Positions 8,932-18,271 of a stretch of 64,000 bases of DNA are shown here, piece by piece. The translations under genes and the position numbers were made by a program. Source of the stretch: Rhizobium sp. Q54 (GTDB lineage Bacteria > Pseudomonadota > Alphaproteobacteria > Rhizobiales > Xanthobacteraceae); contig CAMAUC010000003.1 of assembly GCA_945861265.1 (NCBI GenBank), positions 58,644 to 122,643 on the forward strand. Reading direction: 5' to 3'. The notes beneath the pieces are model-generated. The model searched no databases and had not been told where the DNA came from. It was given only the letters and a program-made list of their open reading frames with translations. Numbering within the stretch: position 1 is the stretch's first letter; each line of letters begins with the position of its first letter.

Positions 8932-9099
8932 CGTGCAGCTATAGGCCGCGCCGCTGGAGAAACGCTGAAGAATGCCGCTCAATATTTATCGATTTGCCGC
9001 GCCGCCGGTCCGGCCGGGGAGGGCGCGCGGGCGGCTTCCGATTCGCCCCGCCCATACCTACATCGAGCCTCGCCGACATTCTTGACCGGGATAACGATC

Positions 9100-10113
9100 A
9101 TGCTCGACTTCACGTCGCCTTCCGCAACGGAAGGCGCGGACGCGGCGCCGACTCCGCTTCCGTCCGATACCGAGTTACTTGACGCCTATTCGCACGCGGT
9201 GACCTCCGTCGTCGACGCCGTGGGGCCCGCGGTGCTGCGCGTGGAGACGTATGGCCGGGCCGGCAAGCCGTCCGGTTCCGGCTCCGGTGTGGCGATTACG
9301 CCGGATGGCCTGGTGCTGACGAATGCGCATGTTGTCGAAGGCGCCGAGGCGGTGCGGCTGATGGATGCCGAAGGCCGGTTCATGGAAGCGCGCACGCTCG
9401 GTATCGACGCCGACACCGATCTGGCGCTGCTGCGCGCGGGAGCGGTGCGTGATCTGCCGCATGCGGCCTTGGGGGATTCCAAGGCGCTGCGGCGCGGCCA
9501 GCTGGTGGTCGCCATCGGCAATCCGCTCGGCTTTGAATCGACGGTCACCGCGGGCGTCATCTCGGCGCTCGGCCGTTCACTGCGGGCGCGCAACGGAAGG
9601 CTGATAGAGGATGTGATTCAGACCGACGCGGCGCTCAATCCCGGCAATTCCGGCGGACCGCTGGTGTCGTCGCGTGGCGAAGTGATCGGCATCAACACCG
9701 CGGTCATTCGCGGCGCCCAAGGGATATGTTTCGCGGTCGCCGCCAATACCGCGCAATTCGTCCTGAGCGAATTGATCCAGCACGGCCGCGTCCGGCGCGG
9801 CTATATCGGCGTCTCCGGTCAGACCGCGGCGGTGCCGCGCCGGCACGCGCTCAATGCCGGCATAGACAATGCGTCGGGTGCGATGATTTCGGCGCTGGAG
9901 CCGGACGGTCCGGCGGCGCAAGCGGGGCTGATGAGCCTCGACACCATCGTGCGTGTCGATGGCCACGGAGTCACCGGCGTCGACGATCTGATCCGGCTAT
10001 TGAACCATGAGCGGATCGGCCGCGATCTGGAATTCGAAGTGCTGCGGCGGGACACCTTGCGTGTCTTCACGGTGCGGCCGCAGGAGCGGCCGGCGCAGAG
10101 GAAGGCAGCGTAG
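9100..10113 (+). CDS. HtrA-like serine protease with PDZ domain, no signal peptide
   Basis: This encodes 337 residues of the S1C (Deg/HtrA) family. The catalytic triad is visible: H77 in TNAHVV, D107 in DADTDLALL and S184 in NPGNSGGPL. A single C-terminal PDZ domain spans about residues 235-330 (RRGYIGVSG, then LEPDGPAAQAGLMSLDTIVRVDG). DegP and DegS relatives are periplasmic, but this N-terminus (MLDFTSPSATEGADAAP) is neither hydrophobic nor basic, so I predict a cytoplasmic enzyme unless the true start is elsewhere. The ATG at 9100 is preferred over the in-frame TTG at 9082; GGGATAA upstream is a weak ribosome-binding site. Substrates are unknown. Confidence 0.9.
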   Translation: MLDFTSPSATEGADAAPTPLPSDTELLDAYSHAVTSVVDAVGPAVLRVETYGRAGKPSGSGSGVAITPDGLVLTNAHVVEGAEAVRLMDAEGRFMEARTLGIDADTDLALLRAGAVRDLPHAALGDSKALRRGQLVVAIGNPLGFESTVTAGVISALGRSLRARNGRLIEDVIQTDAALNPGNSGGPLVSSRGEVIGINTAVIRGAQGICFAVAANTAQFVLSELIQHGRVRRGYIGVSGQTAAVPRRHALNAGIDNASGAMISALEPDGPAAQAGLMSLDTIVRVDGHGVTGVDDLIRLLNHERIGRDLEFEVLRRDTLRVFTVRPQERPAQRKAA

Positions 10114-10125
10114 CGCGCCGGCGGC

Positions 10126-10395
10126 TTATTCTTCCGGTTCGGCGTCGGCAGCCGGCGCGGCCGGCTTCCGGGCGGCGGCCGGTGTTTTCTTCAAGGCTTC
10201 CTTGCGGGCCGCCGGTTCGTAATTGGCGTTCGCCATGCACTTCTTGATGAAGGCATCGCGCTTGGCGCCATCGAGTTTGTCATGCTCGGCGCCGAATTTG
10301 CAGGTTTCCATCTTCTCGGCCTGCGTTGCCGCGGCGACGGGCGTTGCCAGCAGCACCAGCGGCAGCAAAGAGGTGAGTGCAAGGGTGGCTCGCAT
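10126..10395 (-). CDS. PsiF-like small secreted protein
   Basis: This encodes 89 residues. The ATG at 10395 follows AGGAG and starts a signal peptide (MRATLALTSLLPLVLLATPVAAA), so it is chosen over the longer frame from 10437. The mature part contains one PsiF-type repeat: CKFGAEHDKLDGAKRDAF followed by IKKCMAN, with two Cys expected to pair. In enteric bacteria PsiF is phosphate-starvation inducible with unknown biochemical role. The C-terminus is a disordered Ala/Pro/Lys tail. It converges with the HtrA-like gene, with 12 bases between their ends. Confidence 0.8.
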   Translation of the reverse strand: MRATLALTSLLPLVLLATPVAAATQAEKMETCKFGAEHDKLDGAKRDAFIKKCMANANYEPAARKEALKKTPAAARKPAAPAADAEPEE

Positions 10396-10561
10396 CGACG
10401 TGGCTCCTGTCAGAATTATGAAACGCCAATCTAGCACGCTTTTCGACGCGCTTCGGCGGGCGTTTGGTCGGAAAGGTTAAGAACGATACACGCGACCAGA
10501 CCGCTCCCCGGGGTGTTTCTGGCCGCGCTTGATCGATACCGCCGGATTGTGGCGGCTTTGT

Positions 10562-13500
10562 TTAGCTGTTGTCGCCGAGCAGACGCTTGCCCCACCAGCC
10601 ACGCTTGGGTTGGGCGGCCTCGTCGGTCGCGGTCGATACCACCACGGGCTGCGGCAGGGTCGGCGCCGGAACCGGGGTGGTTCCTGACGCCAATGGCGCG
10701 GGCTCGCGGATGGTCGAGCGCCGGCGTGGCGGTTCCTGTGCAAGCGCCGGGGCTTCCGGCGCGGGCTGCATGGGTTCCGGCCGGCGCTGCTCGGCAGGCG
10801 CGGCGTAAACCGGAGCGCTGACGGGGCGATCGTGATCCTGGCCGTTGCCCTGGTCGTTGTGCGGCGCAAAGCCGGCATCCTTACCTTCCGGATGACCGTT
10901 GCCATTACCGGACTGGCCCGGCGCGTCGCCATCGCGATGGCGGTTGCGGCGGCCACCGCGGCGGCCGCGCCGGCGGCGGCGGCGGATGTCGCCTTCGGCA
11001 CCTTCGGCGGAGCCGGGTGCGCCTTCAGCACGTTGCGGACGGTCGCCGCCGTCTTCCTCCGGCGAGCCGCCGTCGTGATCTTCGTGCGCTACCGCGTGTT
11101 CGGCGACGCTGTCGTGCGCCGCTTGTTCGCGCGGTTCACGCGGGGGACCTTCACGGCCCGAACCTTCGCGGGGCGAACCTTCGCGCCCTTCGCCACGGCC
11201 GCGACCACGGCCGCGCCGGCGCTTGCGCCGAGGGCCGCCATCGCGTTCGGCGCCGTCGCCTTGCGGTTCGCTATCGTCGCCGGCTTCATCGGATTCGATG
11301 ACCTCGATCGAGGAGGGCGCAGCGATCATTTCCTCGCCGTCGTCCTCGGCTTCGTCTTCCTCGGGTTCGACGAAATCGTCTTCTTCGAAGGTGGTCGGCA
11401 TCGGCGGCGCCGCCACGGCGATGGCCTTGGCCGCTTCCGGCGTATGCATCTGTTCGCCGCGTTCGACGATGTAGGACACCTGGGCGCTGACGGTAGTGTC
11501 GGCCGAAATGGTGATGGTGATGTGGAAGCGCTCCTCCAGCGCGCGCAGATGGGCGCGCTTGTGGTTGAGCACATAGAGTGCGACTTCCGAGCGCGTACGC
11601 ACGATCAGATTATGCGTCGCGCCCTTGTTCAAAGTGTCCTCGATGGCGCGCAGCAATTGAAGCGCGACCGACGACACAGAACGGACATGGCCGAGACCGC
11701 CGCAGGTCGGGCACTTTTCGGTCGAGCTTTCCAGCACGGAGGTGCGGATGCGCTGACGCGACATCTCCAGCAGGCCGAAATGCGAGATGCGGCCGACTTG
11801 GATGCGGGCGCGGTCGTGCTTGAGCGCATCTTTCATGCGCCGCTCGACCATGCGGTTGTTGCGGCCTTCGTCCATGTCGATGAAATCGATGACGACCAAA
11901 CCGGCAAGATCGCGCAGGCGCAGCTGGCGGGCGACTTCGTCGGCTGCTTCGCAGTTGGTTTTCAGCGCGGTGTCTTCGATGTGATGCTCGCGCGTCGCGC
12001 GCCCTGAGTTCACGTCGATGGCGACCAGAGCTTCGGTCTGGTTGATGACGATATAACCGCCGGAGCGCAGTTGCACGGTCGGCTGGAACATGGCGTCAAG
12101 CTGGGTTTCGATGCCGTAGCGCGTGAACAAAGGCTGCGCGTCGTTATAGAGCTTCACGTTCTTGGCGTGACTCGGCATCAGCATGCGCATGAAATCGCGC
12201 GCTTCCTTGTAGCCGGCTTCGCCCGCGACGATGATTTCCTCGATGTCCTTGGAATACAGATCGCGGATCGAGCGCTTGGTCAGCGAGCCTTCCTCATAGA
12301 CGAGCTTCGGCGCCATCGACTTGAGCGTCAGATCGCGCACGGTTTCCCAGAGGCGCAGGAGATATTCGAAATCGCGCTTCACTTCGGTCTTGGTACGCGA
12401 GGCGCCGGCGGTGCGCAGGATGACGCCCATGCCTTCCGGCACTTCGAGTTCCTGGGCGATTTCCTTGAGCCGCGAGCGGTCTTCGCCCGAGGTGATTTTC
12501 CGCGAAATGCCGCCGCCACGCGCGGTGTTCGGCATCAGCACCGAATAGCGGCCGGCGAGCGACAGATAAGTGGTGAGCGCGGCGCCCTTGGAGCCGCGTT
12601 CTTCCTTGACCACCTGCACCAGCATGACCTGGCGGCGCTTGATGACCTCTTGAATCTTGTAGTTGCGGCGGAAGCGCGGCGCGCGCTCCTGCGCCTCTTC
12701 GAGCGCGTCGGCGCCGCCGACCGATTCAACGTGCTCATCTTCGTGGTGGTCGTCGTCGTGATGATCGTCGCCGTTCGGCGCGGTCGGCGCATCGGCGCCG
12801 GCTTCGGTGACGGCGGGGGGCGCATGATCGTGATCGTCGTGATGATCGTGGTCGGCATGATCGTCATGGTGATGATCGTGCGCGGCCTCGTGCGCCGCTG
12901 CTTCGCGCGCGGCGGCTTCCTCGGCCAGATGCGCGGGCGGCAATTCGATGTCGCCGGCCGGCGCTTCATAGGCTTCGCGTGCTTCGTCCTTGGCGTCCGG
13001 ATCGACGGTCGGAATTGGGGCGGCGGCTTCAGCGATTTCAGTCGCGGTTTCGTGATGCGACGTTGCGTCTTCTGAATGCGGCGCGGCGTCGGATGACGGC
13101 TGCGCGGCCTCGTTTGCATAAGGCTGCGCCGTCAGTTCCGGATGATCCGGCGGCAGACCGCCGAGCGCGCCTTCGCCGGGCGTCAGGTCGTGTTGAGTCT
13201 GGTCGCCACCTTCGGCGGCAATCGGCTCGGAGCGGGACGGGTCGCGCTGGCGATCGGCGCCGGAGCGGCGATGCCGGTTGCGGCCGCCACGGCCGCCGCC
13301 GCCGCCATTGCCGCGGGCCGAGCGGTTGTCGGCCTCCGCGTCGGCGGCTTTGGCGTCGCGCTCTTCCTGCGCGATCAAGGCCTGCCGGTCGGCGACCGGG
13401 ATTTGATAGTAATCGGGATGGATTTCCGAGAAGGCGAGGAAGCCGTGCCGGTTGCCGCCGTAGTCGACGAAGGCCGCCTGCAACGACGGCTCTACGCGGG

Positions 13501-13642
13501 TAACCTTGGCGAGGTAGATATTGCCGCGAAGCTGTTTGCGGTTAGCGGACTCGAAGTCGAATTCTTCGACCCGGTTGCCGCGTAGGACCACGACCCGTGT
13601 CTCTTCCGGGTGGGTGGCGTCGATGAGCATTTTGTCGGGCAT
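10562..13642 (-). CDS. rne: ribonuclease E
   Basis: This 1026-residue endoribonuclease initiates mRNA decay and rRNA processing. The S1 RNA-binding domain starts at about residue 36 (LRGNIYLAKVTRVEPSLQAA) but is interrupted by roughly 245 residues of low complexity (about 81-325) before resuming at RRNYKIQEVIKRRQ. The insertion includes an extreme His/Asp stretch at 255-273. The DNase-I-like catalytic part has D543 (AIDVNSG) and D586 (VIDFIDM), the Mg-binding pair, and the Zn-link CPTCGG has C644 and C647. A disordered Arg/Glu/Pro-rich tail follows, ending QPKRGWWGKRLLGDNS. The GWW motif is the element by which Caulobacter RNase E binds PNPase, so a degradosome is likely. The gene diverges from amiC across a 640-base spacer. 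Confidence 0.96.
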   Translation of the reverse strand: MPDKMLIDATHPEETRVVVLRGNRVEEFDFESANRKQLRGNIYLAKVTRVEPSLQAAFVDYGGNRHGFLAFSEIHPDYYQIPVADRQALIAQEERDAKAADAEADNRSARGNGGGGGRGGRNRHRRSGADRQRDPSRSEPIAAEGGDQTQHDLTPGEGALGGLPPDHPELTAQPYANEAAQPSSDAAPHSEDATSHHETATEIAEAAAPIPTVDPDAKDEAREAYEAPAGDIELPPAHLAEEAAAREAAAHEAAHDHHHDDHADHDHHDDHDHAPPAVTEAGADAPTAPNGDDHHDDDHHEDEHVESVGGADALEEAQERAPRFRRNYKIQEVIKRRQVMLVQVVKEERGSKGAALTTYLSLAGRYSVLMPNTARGGGISRKITSGEDRSRLKEIAQELEVPEGMGVILRTAGASRTKTEVKRDFEYLLRLWETVRDLTLKSMAPKLVYEEGSLTKRSIRDLYSKDIEEIIVAGEAGYKEARDFMRMLMPSHAKNVKLYNDAQPLFTRYGIETQLDAMFQPTVQLRSGGYIVINQTEALVAIDVNSGRATREHHIEDTALKTNCEAADEVARQLRLRDLAGLVVIDFIDMDEGRNNRMVERRMKDALKHDRARIQVGRISHFGLLEMSRQRIRTSVLESSTEKCPTCGGLGHVRSVSSVALQLLRAIEDTLNKGATHNLIVRTRSEVALYVLNHKRAHLRALEERFHITITISADTTVSAQVSYIVERGEQMHTPEAAKAIAVAAPPMPTTFEEDDFVEPEEDEAEDDGEEMIAAPSSIEVIESDEAGDDSEPQGDGAERDGGPRRKRRRGRGRGRGEGREGSPREGSGREGPPREPREQAAHDSVAEHAVAHEDHDGGSPEEDGGDRPQRAEGAPGSAEGAEGDIRRRRRRGRRGGRRNRHRDGDAPGQSGNGNGHPEGKDAGFAPHNDQGNGQDHDRPVSAPVYAAPAEQRRPEPMQPAPEAPALAQEPPRRRSTIREPAPLASGTTPVPAPTLPQPVVVSTATDEAAQPKRGWWGKRLLGDNS

Positions 13643-14281
13643 TGGATGATCTCACTGAGGCATACCCGCCGGCGAGCTCGCGCCAAATAACCCTTGGGGT
13701 TAACGGCGCGAGGCGGTGCAATGGGGAGGTAGCCTGATGGGGTTTAGGGGAAAGGGGCGCGTTTTCACGCGAGTCGAGTGCCCATTCCAAAGCAGCCGGG
13801 CCCATAGAAGAACGCGCAGTCACGAGAGCGTCGCGAAAGCGTGGGACCTTAAATTGCCTTTGCTGCGAACTTGGCAGCATGAATGGTGCGACCCGTAGCG
13901 CTGCGGCTGCGCCAAAAGCAGCGCCGCCGAGGTTTAGTCATCGCCAACGGTCAGAACGCGCAAGGCCAGAGTGGCCAGACGCTGATCCGGGTGTCCTTAC
14001 AAGGGTTTCGGCTCGCTTCGCCGTCCGTTCGGCCCGCCTCCTCGGGGGGCCGATCCTGGACTGGCGGGCCGGGGGCCCGAACGCGGCACAACCGGAACTA
14101 AAACCGTCAGCCCTTTCTATGTACGGCTGGATTCCAGTAATAGCAAGGAAGGCTTTGGGGGGCGCCGCCCACGAATGGGGTCGGAAGGCCACACAGACGG
14201 GCCGATTACGGCGATTTATCAACTTCCATTAACCGAAATGGTCCGTAATAGGCTAAAACCGCCCCGAAAGGGTTGGATTCG
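13643..14281. other. 639-base non-coding spacer between divergent rne and amiC
   Basis: No supportable gene is present; frames of 60-120 codons here have arginine-rich, biased compositions and no ribosome-binding sites. The minus strand should hold the rne promoter and long 5' leader, the plus strand the amiC promoter. Besides the hairpin near rne there is an 8-bp perfect inverted repeat, GGCCCGCC at 14031-14038 and GGCGGGCC at 14063-14070, within a very GC-rich foldable stretch. The last 100 bases before amiC are more AT-rich, as expected for a promoter. A small RNA is possible but not demonstrable by eye. Confidence 0.5.
13679..13710 (-). promoter_or_regulatory. stem-loop in the rne leader
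   Basis: CGCGCC at 13679-13684 pairs perfectly with GGCGCG at 13705-13710, and an inner stem AACCC/GGGTT (13689-13693 with 13697-13701) closes a 3-base loop. It lies 37 bases upstream of the rne start codon within the presumed leader. RNase E genes commonly autoregulate through leader structures that the enzyme itself cleaves, so this hairpin is a candidate element. The role is inferred. Confidence 0.5.
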
Positions 14282-15568
14282 GTGACACGAAGGGCAGTCA
14301 GGGACTTAAGGATGGCCATCGGCTGCGCCTTATTGGGCGCGGTCTGGGCCGGCTCAGTCGTATCGGTCGCATCCGCTGCCGAGCGCGGCGCGGTGGCGCA
14401 AAAGGCGGTGGCCGACACCATCGACCGGCTGCCAGCGGTCACCGATGTGCGGGTCGGCGGCTCGGAGACCCAGACCCGCTTCATCATGGACCTGACCGCC
14501 AGGATCGACGTCGCCGCATTCGCGCTCGCCAATCCCTATCGCGTTGTGGTCGATCTGCCCCAGGTCGTCTTCAAGCTGCCCGAGAAGGCCGGCGAGCAGA
14601 GCCGCGGGCTAATCAAGGCGTTCCGCTTCGGCCTCATCATGCAGGGCGGTTCGCGCATCGTGCTCGACACCAAGGGGCCGGTGCGTATCGACAAGGCCTT
14701 TGTCCTCGATGCCGAAGGCGGCCTGCCGGCGCGCCTCGTCATCGACTTGTCGGCCACCGACAAGACTAGCTTCCAGCGGGCGATGTCGCTGGAGACGCGC
14801 GCGCCGCGCAGCGCCGACGTCAATAAAAGCGAGGCGCCGCCCGCCACCGGCGACAGCCGGCCGCTGATCGTGCTCGATCCCGGTCATGGCGGCATCGACA
14901 ATGGCGCCAAAGCCGCGACCGGCGAACTCGAGAAAGACGTGGTGCTGCAATTCGCCCAGACCTTGCGGCAATTGCTCGAACGCAGCGGCAAATATCGCGT
15001 GGCGATGACGCGCTCGGACGACACGTTCGTTGCGCTTACCGAGCGGGTCAAGTTCAGCCGGTCGCAAGGCGCGGCACTCTTCGTCTCGGTCCACGCCGAC
15101 GCCATTCCGAAGAGCGAGGGCCAGGCTGAGGGCGCGACCGTCTATACTTTGTCGGAGAATGCCTCGGACGCCGAGGCCGCGCGTCTGGCCGAAGCCGAGA
15201 ACCGCGCCGACGCCATCGCCGGCGTCGATCTGACGGCGGAGCCCGACGACGTCGCCAATATCCTGGTCGATCTGGCGCAGCGCGAGACCAAGACCTATTC
15301 GACGCAATTTGCCCGCAACGTGGTCGGCGAGTTGAAGGCGACGGTCCGGCTGCACAAAAATCCGATGAAGGCGGCCGGTTTCAAGGTGCTGACCGCGCCG
15401 GACGTGCCGTCGGTTTTGGTCGAACTCGGCTACATGTCGACCAAGGACGACCTCAAGCTTTTGACCTCGACGGCCTGGCAGGCCAAGACCGCCACGGCTT
15501 TGTCGCAGGCGGTCGATAGCTTCTTTGCGCCACGGCTGGCGCGTGGCAATGCGGGCCGGGGCAACTGA
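14282..15568 (+). CDS. amiC: N-acetylmuramoyl-L-alanine amidase (AmiC type)
   Basis: This encodes about 428 residues and splits septal peptidoglycan by cutting the MurNAc-L-Ala bond in the periplasm. A signal sequence (core MAIGCALLGAVWAGSVVSVASAA) is followed by an AMIN localisation domain (residues about 40-150) and an Amidase_3 catalytic domain (about 195-415). Zn ligands are seen in LDPGHGGIDNGA (His), LEKDVVLQFAQ (Glu) and FVSVHADAIP (His), with the catalytic Glu in VLVELGYMS. I use GTG 14282, which gives the signal peptide a basic start (TRRAVRDLR); TTG 14273 and ATG 14312 are alternatives. It precedes the penicillin-binding protein gene, a common pairing in this lineage. Confidence 0.93.
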   Translation: MTRRAVRDLRMAIGCALLGAVWAGSVVSVASAAERGAVAQKAVADTIDRLPAVTDVRVGGSETQTRFIMDLTARIDVAAFALANPYRVVVDLPQVVFKLPEKAGEQSRGLIKAFRFGLIMQGGSRIVLDTKGPVRIDKAFVLDAEGGLPARLVIDLSATDKTSFQRAMSLETRAPRSADVNKSEAPPATGDSRPLIVLDPGHGGIDNGAKAATGELEKDVVLQFAQTLRQLLERSGKYRVAMTRSDDTFVALTERVKFSRSQGAALFVSVHADAIPKSEGQAEGATVYTLSENASDAEAARLAEAENRADAIAGVDLTAEPDDVANILVDLAQRETKTYSTQFARNVVGELKATVRLHKNPMKAAGFKVLTAPDVPSVLVELGYMSTKDDLKLLTSTAWQAKTATALSQAVDSFFAPRLARGNAGRGN

Positions 15569-15683
15569 TGGACTTGAACGTGAATCTGTGGCCTCAGTTT
15601 CAACATAAAACCAAGCGACCAGAGAGGCTTGGCCGTTTTGGCGGCCGCCGGTCGGCCGGGGAAAGAAGCGGGACTATTCGCTC

Positions 15684-18164
15684 ATGAAGTTGATACTGCG
15701 CTTCCTCGGCTTCCTGTTCACAGTGGGCACGATCCTGTTCGTGGTCGGCGTCGCCGCCGTGTCCGGCCTGCTGTGGCATTTTTCCAAGGACCTGCCGGAC
15801 TATTCGCAGTTGCAGGACTACGAGCCGCCGGTGATGACGCGCGTGCATGCCGGCGACGGCTCGCTGGTCGCCGAATACGCGCGCGAGCGCCGGCTCTACG
15901 TGCCGATCCAGGCGGTGCCGAAGCAGGTGATCAACGGCTTCCTCGCCGCCGAAGACAAGAATTTCTACGAGCATGGCGGGCTTGATTTCACCGGCATCGC
16001 GCGGGCCGGCGTCAACCTGATCCAGAATTTCGGTTCGGGCCGGCGTCCGCAGGGCGCCTCGACCATCACGCAGCAGGTCGCCAAGAACTTCCTGTTGACC
16101 AACGAGGTGTCCTACACGCGCAAGATCAAGGAAGCGCTGCTGGCGCTGAAGATCGAGCGCACTTATTCGAAGGACAAGATCCTCGAACTGTATCTCAACG
16201 AAATCTATCTCGGTCTCGGCGCGTATGGCATTGCCGCGGCGTCGCTGGTCTATTTCGACAAGGCGGTCAACGAACTGAACGTTCAGGAAATCGGTTATCT
16301 GGCGTCACTGCCGAAAGCGCCGAACAATTACCATCCATACCGCTTCCGCGAGCGGGCGCTTGAGCGGCGCAACTGGGTGATCGATCGCATGGCGGAGGCG
16401 GGCTTCGTCAAGGCCGCCGACGCCGACAAGGCCAAACGCACGGGGCTCGGCGTAGTGCAGAAGCAGACCGCGCAGCAGCACACGTTCGCGGCCGAGTATT
16501 TCGCCGAGGAAGTACGCCGCGAGCTCTACGAGCGCTACGGCGAAAAGAAGCTGTACGAGGGCGGGCTGTCGGTGCGCACCACGCTCGATCCGAAAATGCA
16601 ATTGATCGCCCGCAAGTCGCTGATCGATGGCCTGGTCAAGTACGACGAGGCGCATGGCTGGCGTGGCGCGGTGAAACAGATCGATATTTCCGGCGACTGG
16701 GGCGTCAAGCTTGCCGAAGTAAAAGCGCTCAACGACGTGTCGCCGTGGCGGCTGTCGGTGGTTCTCGAAGTCAACGATCAGTCGGCGCGTATCGGCTTGC
16801 AGCCCGGCCGCGATCCGACCGGCTATGTCGGCAAGGACCGCGACATCGGCATCCTGCCGCTCGACGGTGTGAAGTGGGCGAGGGTTTCCGGCAAGGCGCC
16901 GACCAAGGTCGCCCAGGTGCTCAACCCCGGCGACGTGGTCTACGTCGAAGCGGCTGAGAAAGGCGCCGGTCAGTTTCGGTTGCGTCAGGTGCCGGAAATT
17001 TCCGGCGGCATGGTGGTGCAGGATCCGTGGACCGGCCGCGTGCTGGCGATGGTCGGCGGCTTCTCCTATGACCAGAGCCAGTTCAATCGCGCCACGCAGG
17101 CGCTGCGCCAGCCCGGCTCGTCGTTCAAGCCGATCGTTTACGCGGCCGCGCTCGACAACGGCTATACGCCGTCATCTCTTGTGCTGGACGCGCCGATCGA
17201 ACTCGATCAGGGCGCGGGCCAGGGCGTGTGGAAGCCGGAAAACTATGAGAACAATTTCTTCGGGCCGTCGACTTTGCGCTTCGGCATCGAGCATTCGCGC
17301 AACGTCATGACGGTGCGGCTGGCGCAGGATGTCGGCATGCCGTTGATCGCGGAATATTCCAAGCGCTTCGGCGTCTATGACAGCCTGCCGCCTTATCTGT
17401 CGTTCTCATTGGGCGCCGGCGAAACGTCGCTGCTGCGCATGGTCACTGCTTACGCCATGTTCGACAATGGCGGCCGGCGCGTGAAGCCGACCTTGGTCGA
17501 CCGTATTCAGGACCGCTATGGGCACACCGTCTATCGTCACGACGAGCGCGAGTGCATCGGCTGTTCCGCCAAGAAGTGGGAAAACCAGCCCGAACCGTCG
17601 CTGATCGACCGGCGCGAGCAGGTGATCGATCCGATGACGGCCTATCAGATTACGTCGATGATGGAAGGCGTGGTGCTGCGCGGCACCGCCGGCAGCGCCG
17701 GTTTCCAGCGCGAGGTCGGCAAGCCGGTCGCCGGCAAGACCGGCACCACCAACGATTACAAGGACGCCTGGTTCATCGGCTTCACGCCGGACGTCGTGGT
17801 CGGCGTCTATTTCGGTTTCGATAAGCCGCGTTCGCTCGGACGCGGCGAGACCGGCGGCTCGCTGGCCGCGCCGGTGGTCAAGAACTTCATGAAGGCGGCG
17901 CTGGCCGACAAGCCGGCGGCGCCGTTCCGCGTGCCGCCCGGCATCAAGCTGATCCGCATCGACCCGAAGACGGGCATGCGGGCCGGCCCCGATACGGCGA
18001 AGGCGATCCTCGAAGCGTTCAAGCCCGGCACCGCGCCGCCGGACAGCTATTCGGTGATCGGCTTTGACAACGGGCAGGGTGGTGGCGCGCCGGCGGCCTT
18101 CGGGCAAAGCGTATCGCCGGAATCCGGCCGCGCCGTGCGTTCGGGTACCGGCGGGCTGTATTGA
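15684..18164 (+). CDS. mrcA: class A penicillin-binding protein (PBP1A type)
   Basis: This 826-residue bifunctional enzyme polymerises and cross-links peptidoglycan. One N-terminal membrane helix (residues about 7-32) anchors it. The glycosyltransferase domain has the catalytic Glu in LAAEDKNFYEHGG (E90) and RRPQGASTITQQVAKN. An OB-like domain lies at about 330-430. The transpeptidase domain has SSFKP (the SxxK serine), the SRN triad and KTGTTNDYKDAWF. The ribosome-binding site is poor. A short stem-loop (CCAAGC 15611-15616 with GCTTGG 15627-15632) lies between amiC and this gene and may attenuate read-through. Length and domains fit alphaproteobacterial PBP1A (MrcA/PonA). Confidence 0.95.
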   Translation: MKLILRFLGFLFTVGTILFVVGVAAVSGLLWHFSKDLPDYSQLQDYEPPVMTRVHAGDGSLVAEYARERRLYVPIQAVPKQVINGFLAAEDKNFYEHGGLDFTGIARAGVNLIQNFGSGRRPQGASTITQQVAKNFLLTNEVSYTRKIKEALLALKIERTYSKDKILELYLNEIYLGLGAYGIAAASLVYFDKAVNELNVQEIGYLASLPKAPNNYHPYRFRERALERRNWVIDRMAEAGFVKAADADKAKRTGLGVVQKQTAQQHTFAAEYFAEEVRRELYERYGEKKLYEGGLSVRTTLDPKMQLIARKSLIDGLVKYDEAHGWRGAVKQIDISGDWGVKLAEVKALNDVSPWRLSVVLEVNDQSARIGLQPGRDPTGYVGKDRDIGILPLDGVKWARVSGKAPTKVAQVLNPGDVVYVEAAEKGAGQFRLRQVPEISGGMVVQDPWTGRVLAMVGGFSYDQSQFNRATQALRQPGSSFKPIVYAAALDNGYTPSSLVLDAPIELDQGAGQGVWKPENYENNFFGPSTLRFGIEHSRNVMTVRLAQDVGMPLIAEYSKRFGVYDSLPPYLSFSLGAGETSLLRMVTAYAMFDNGGRRVKPTLVDRIQDRYGHTVYRHDERECIGCSAKKWENQPEPSLIDRREQVIDPMTAYQITSMMEGVVLRGTAGSAGFQREVGKPVAGKTGTTNDYKDAWFIGFTPDVVVGVYFGFDKPRSLGRGETGGSLAAPVVKNFMKAALADKPAAPFRVPPGIKLIRIDPKTGMRAGPDTAKAILEAFKPGTAPPDSYSVIGFDNGQGGGAPAAFGQSVSPESGRAVRSGTGGLY

Positions 18165-18271
18165 AGCGAGAGCCTCGCCGGCTGACCGAGGTTGCGCTTG
18201 TCGGTTTGCGCCGTTAAATCCCCCTCGACAGCGATTCAGACAGCGCCGCCCCGGCGGCACGGAATAAGACG

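Noticed and set aside
10832..12007. 391-codon open frame on the plus strand with hydrophobic stretches
   Set aside because: It is antisense to rne; the hydrophobic runs come from the complement of Ala/Glu/Arg-rich RNase E codons.
12731..12880. His-rich region as a separate metal-binding gene
   Set aside because: It is in frame within the uninterrupted rne reading frame and lies between two halves of the S1 domain.
13879..14232. 117-codon frame in the rne-amiC spacer
   Set aside because: It has no ribosome-binding site, and its Arg/Pro/Ala-rich product matches no recognisable fold. The spacer is better read as leader and promoter DNA.
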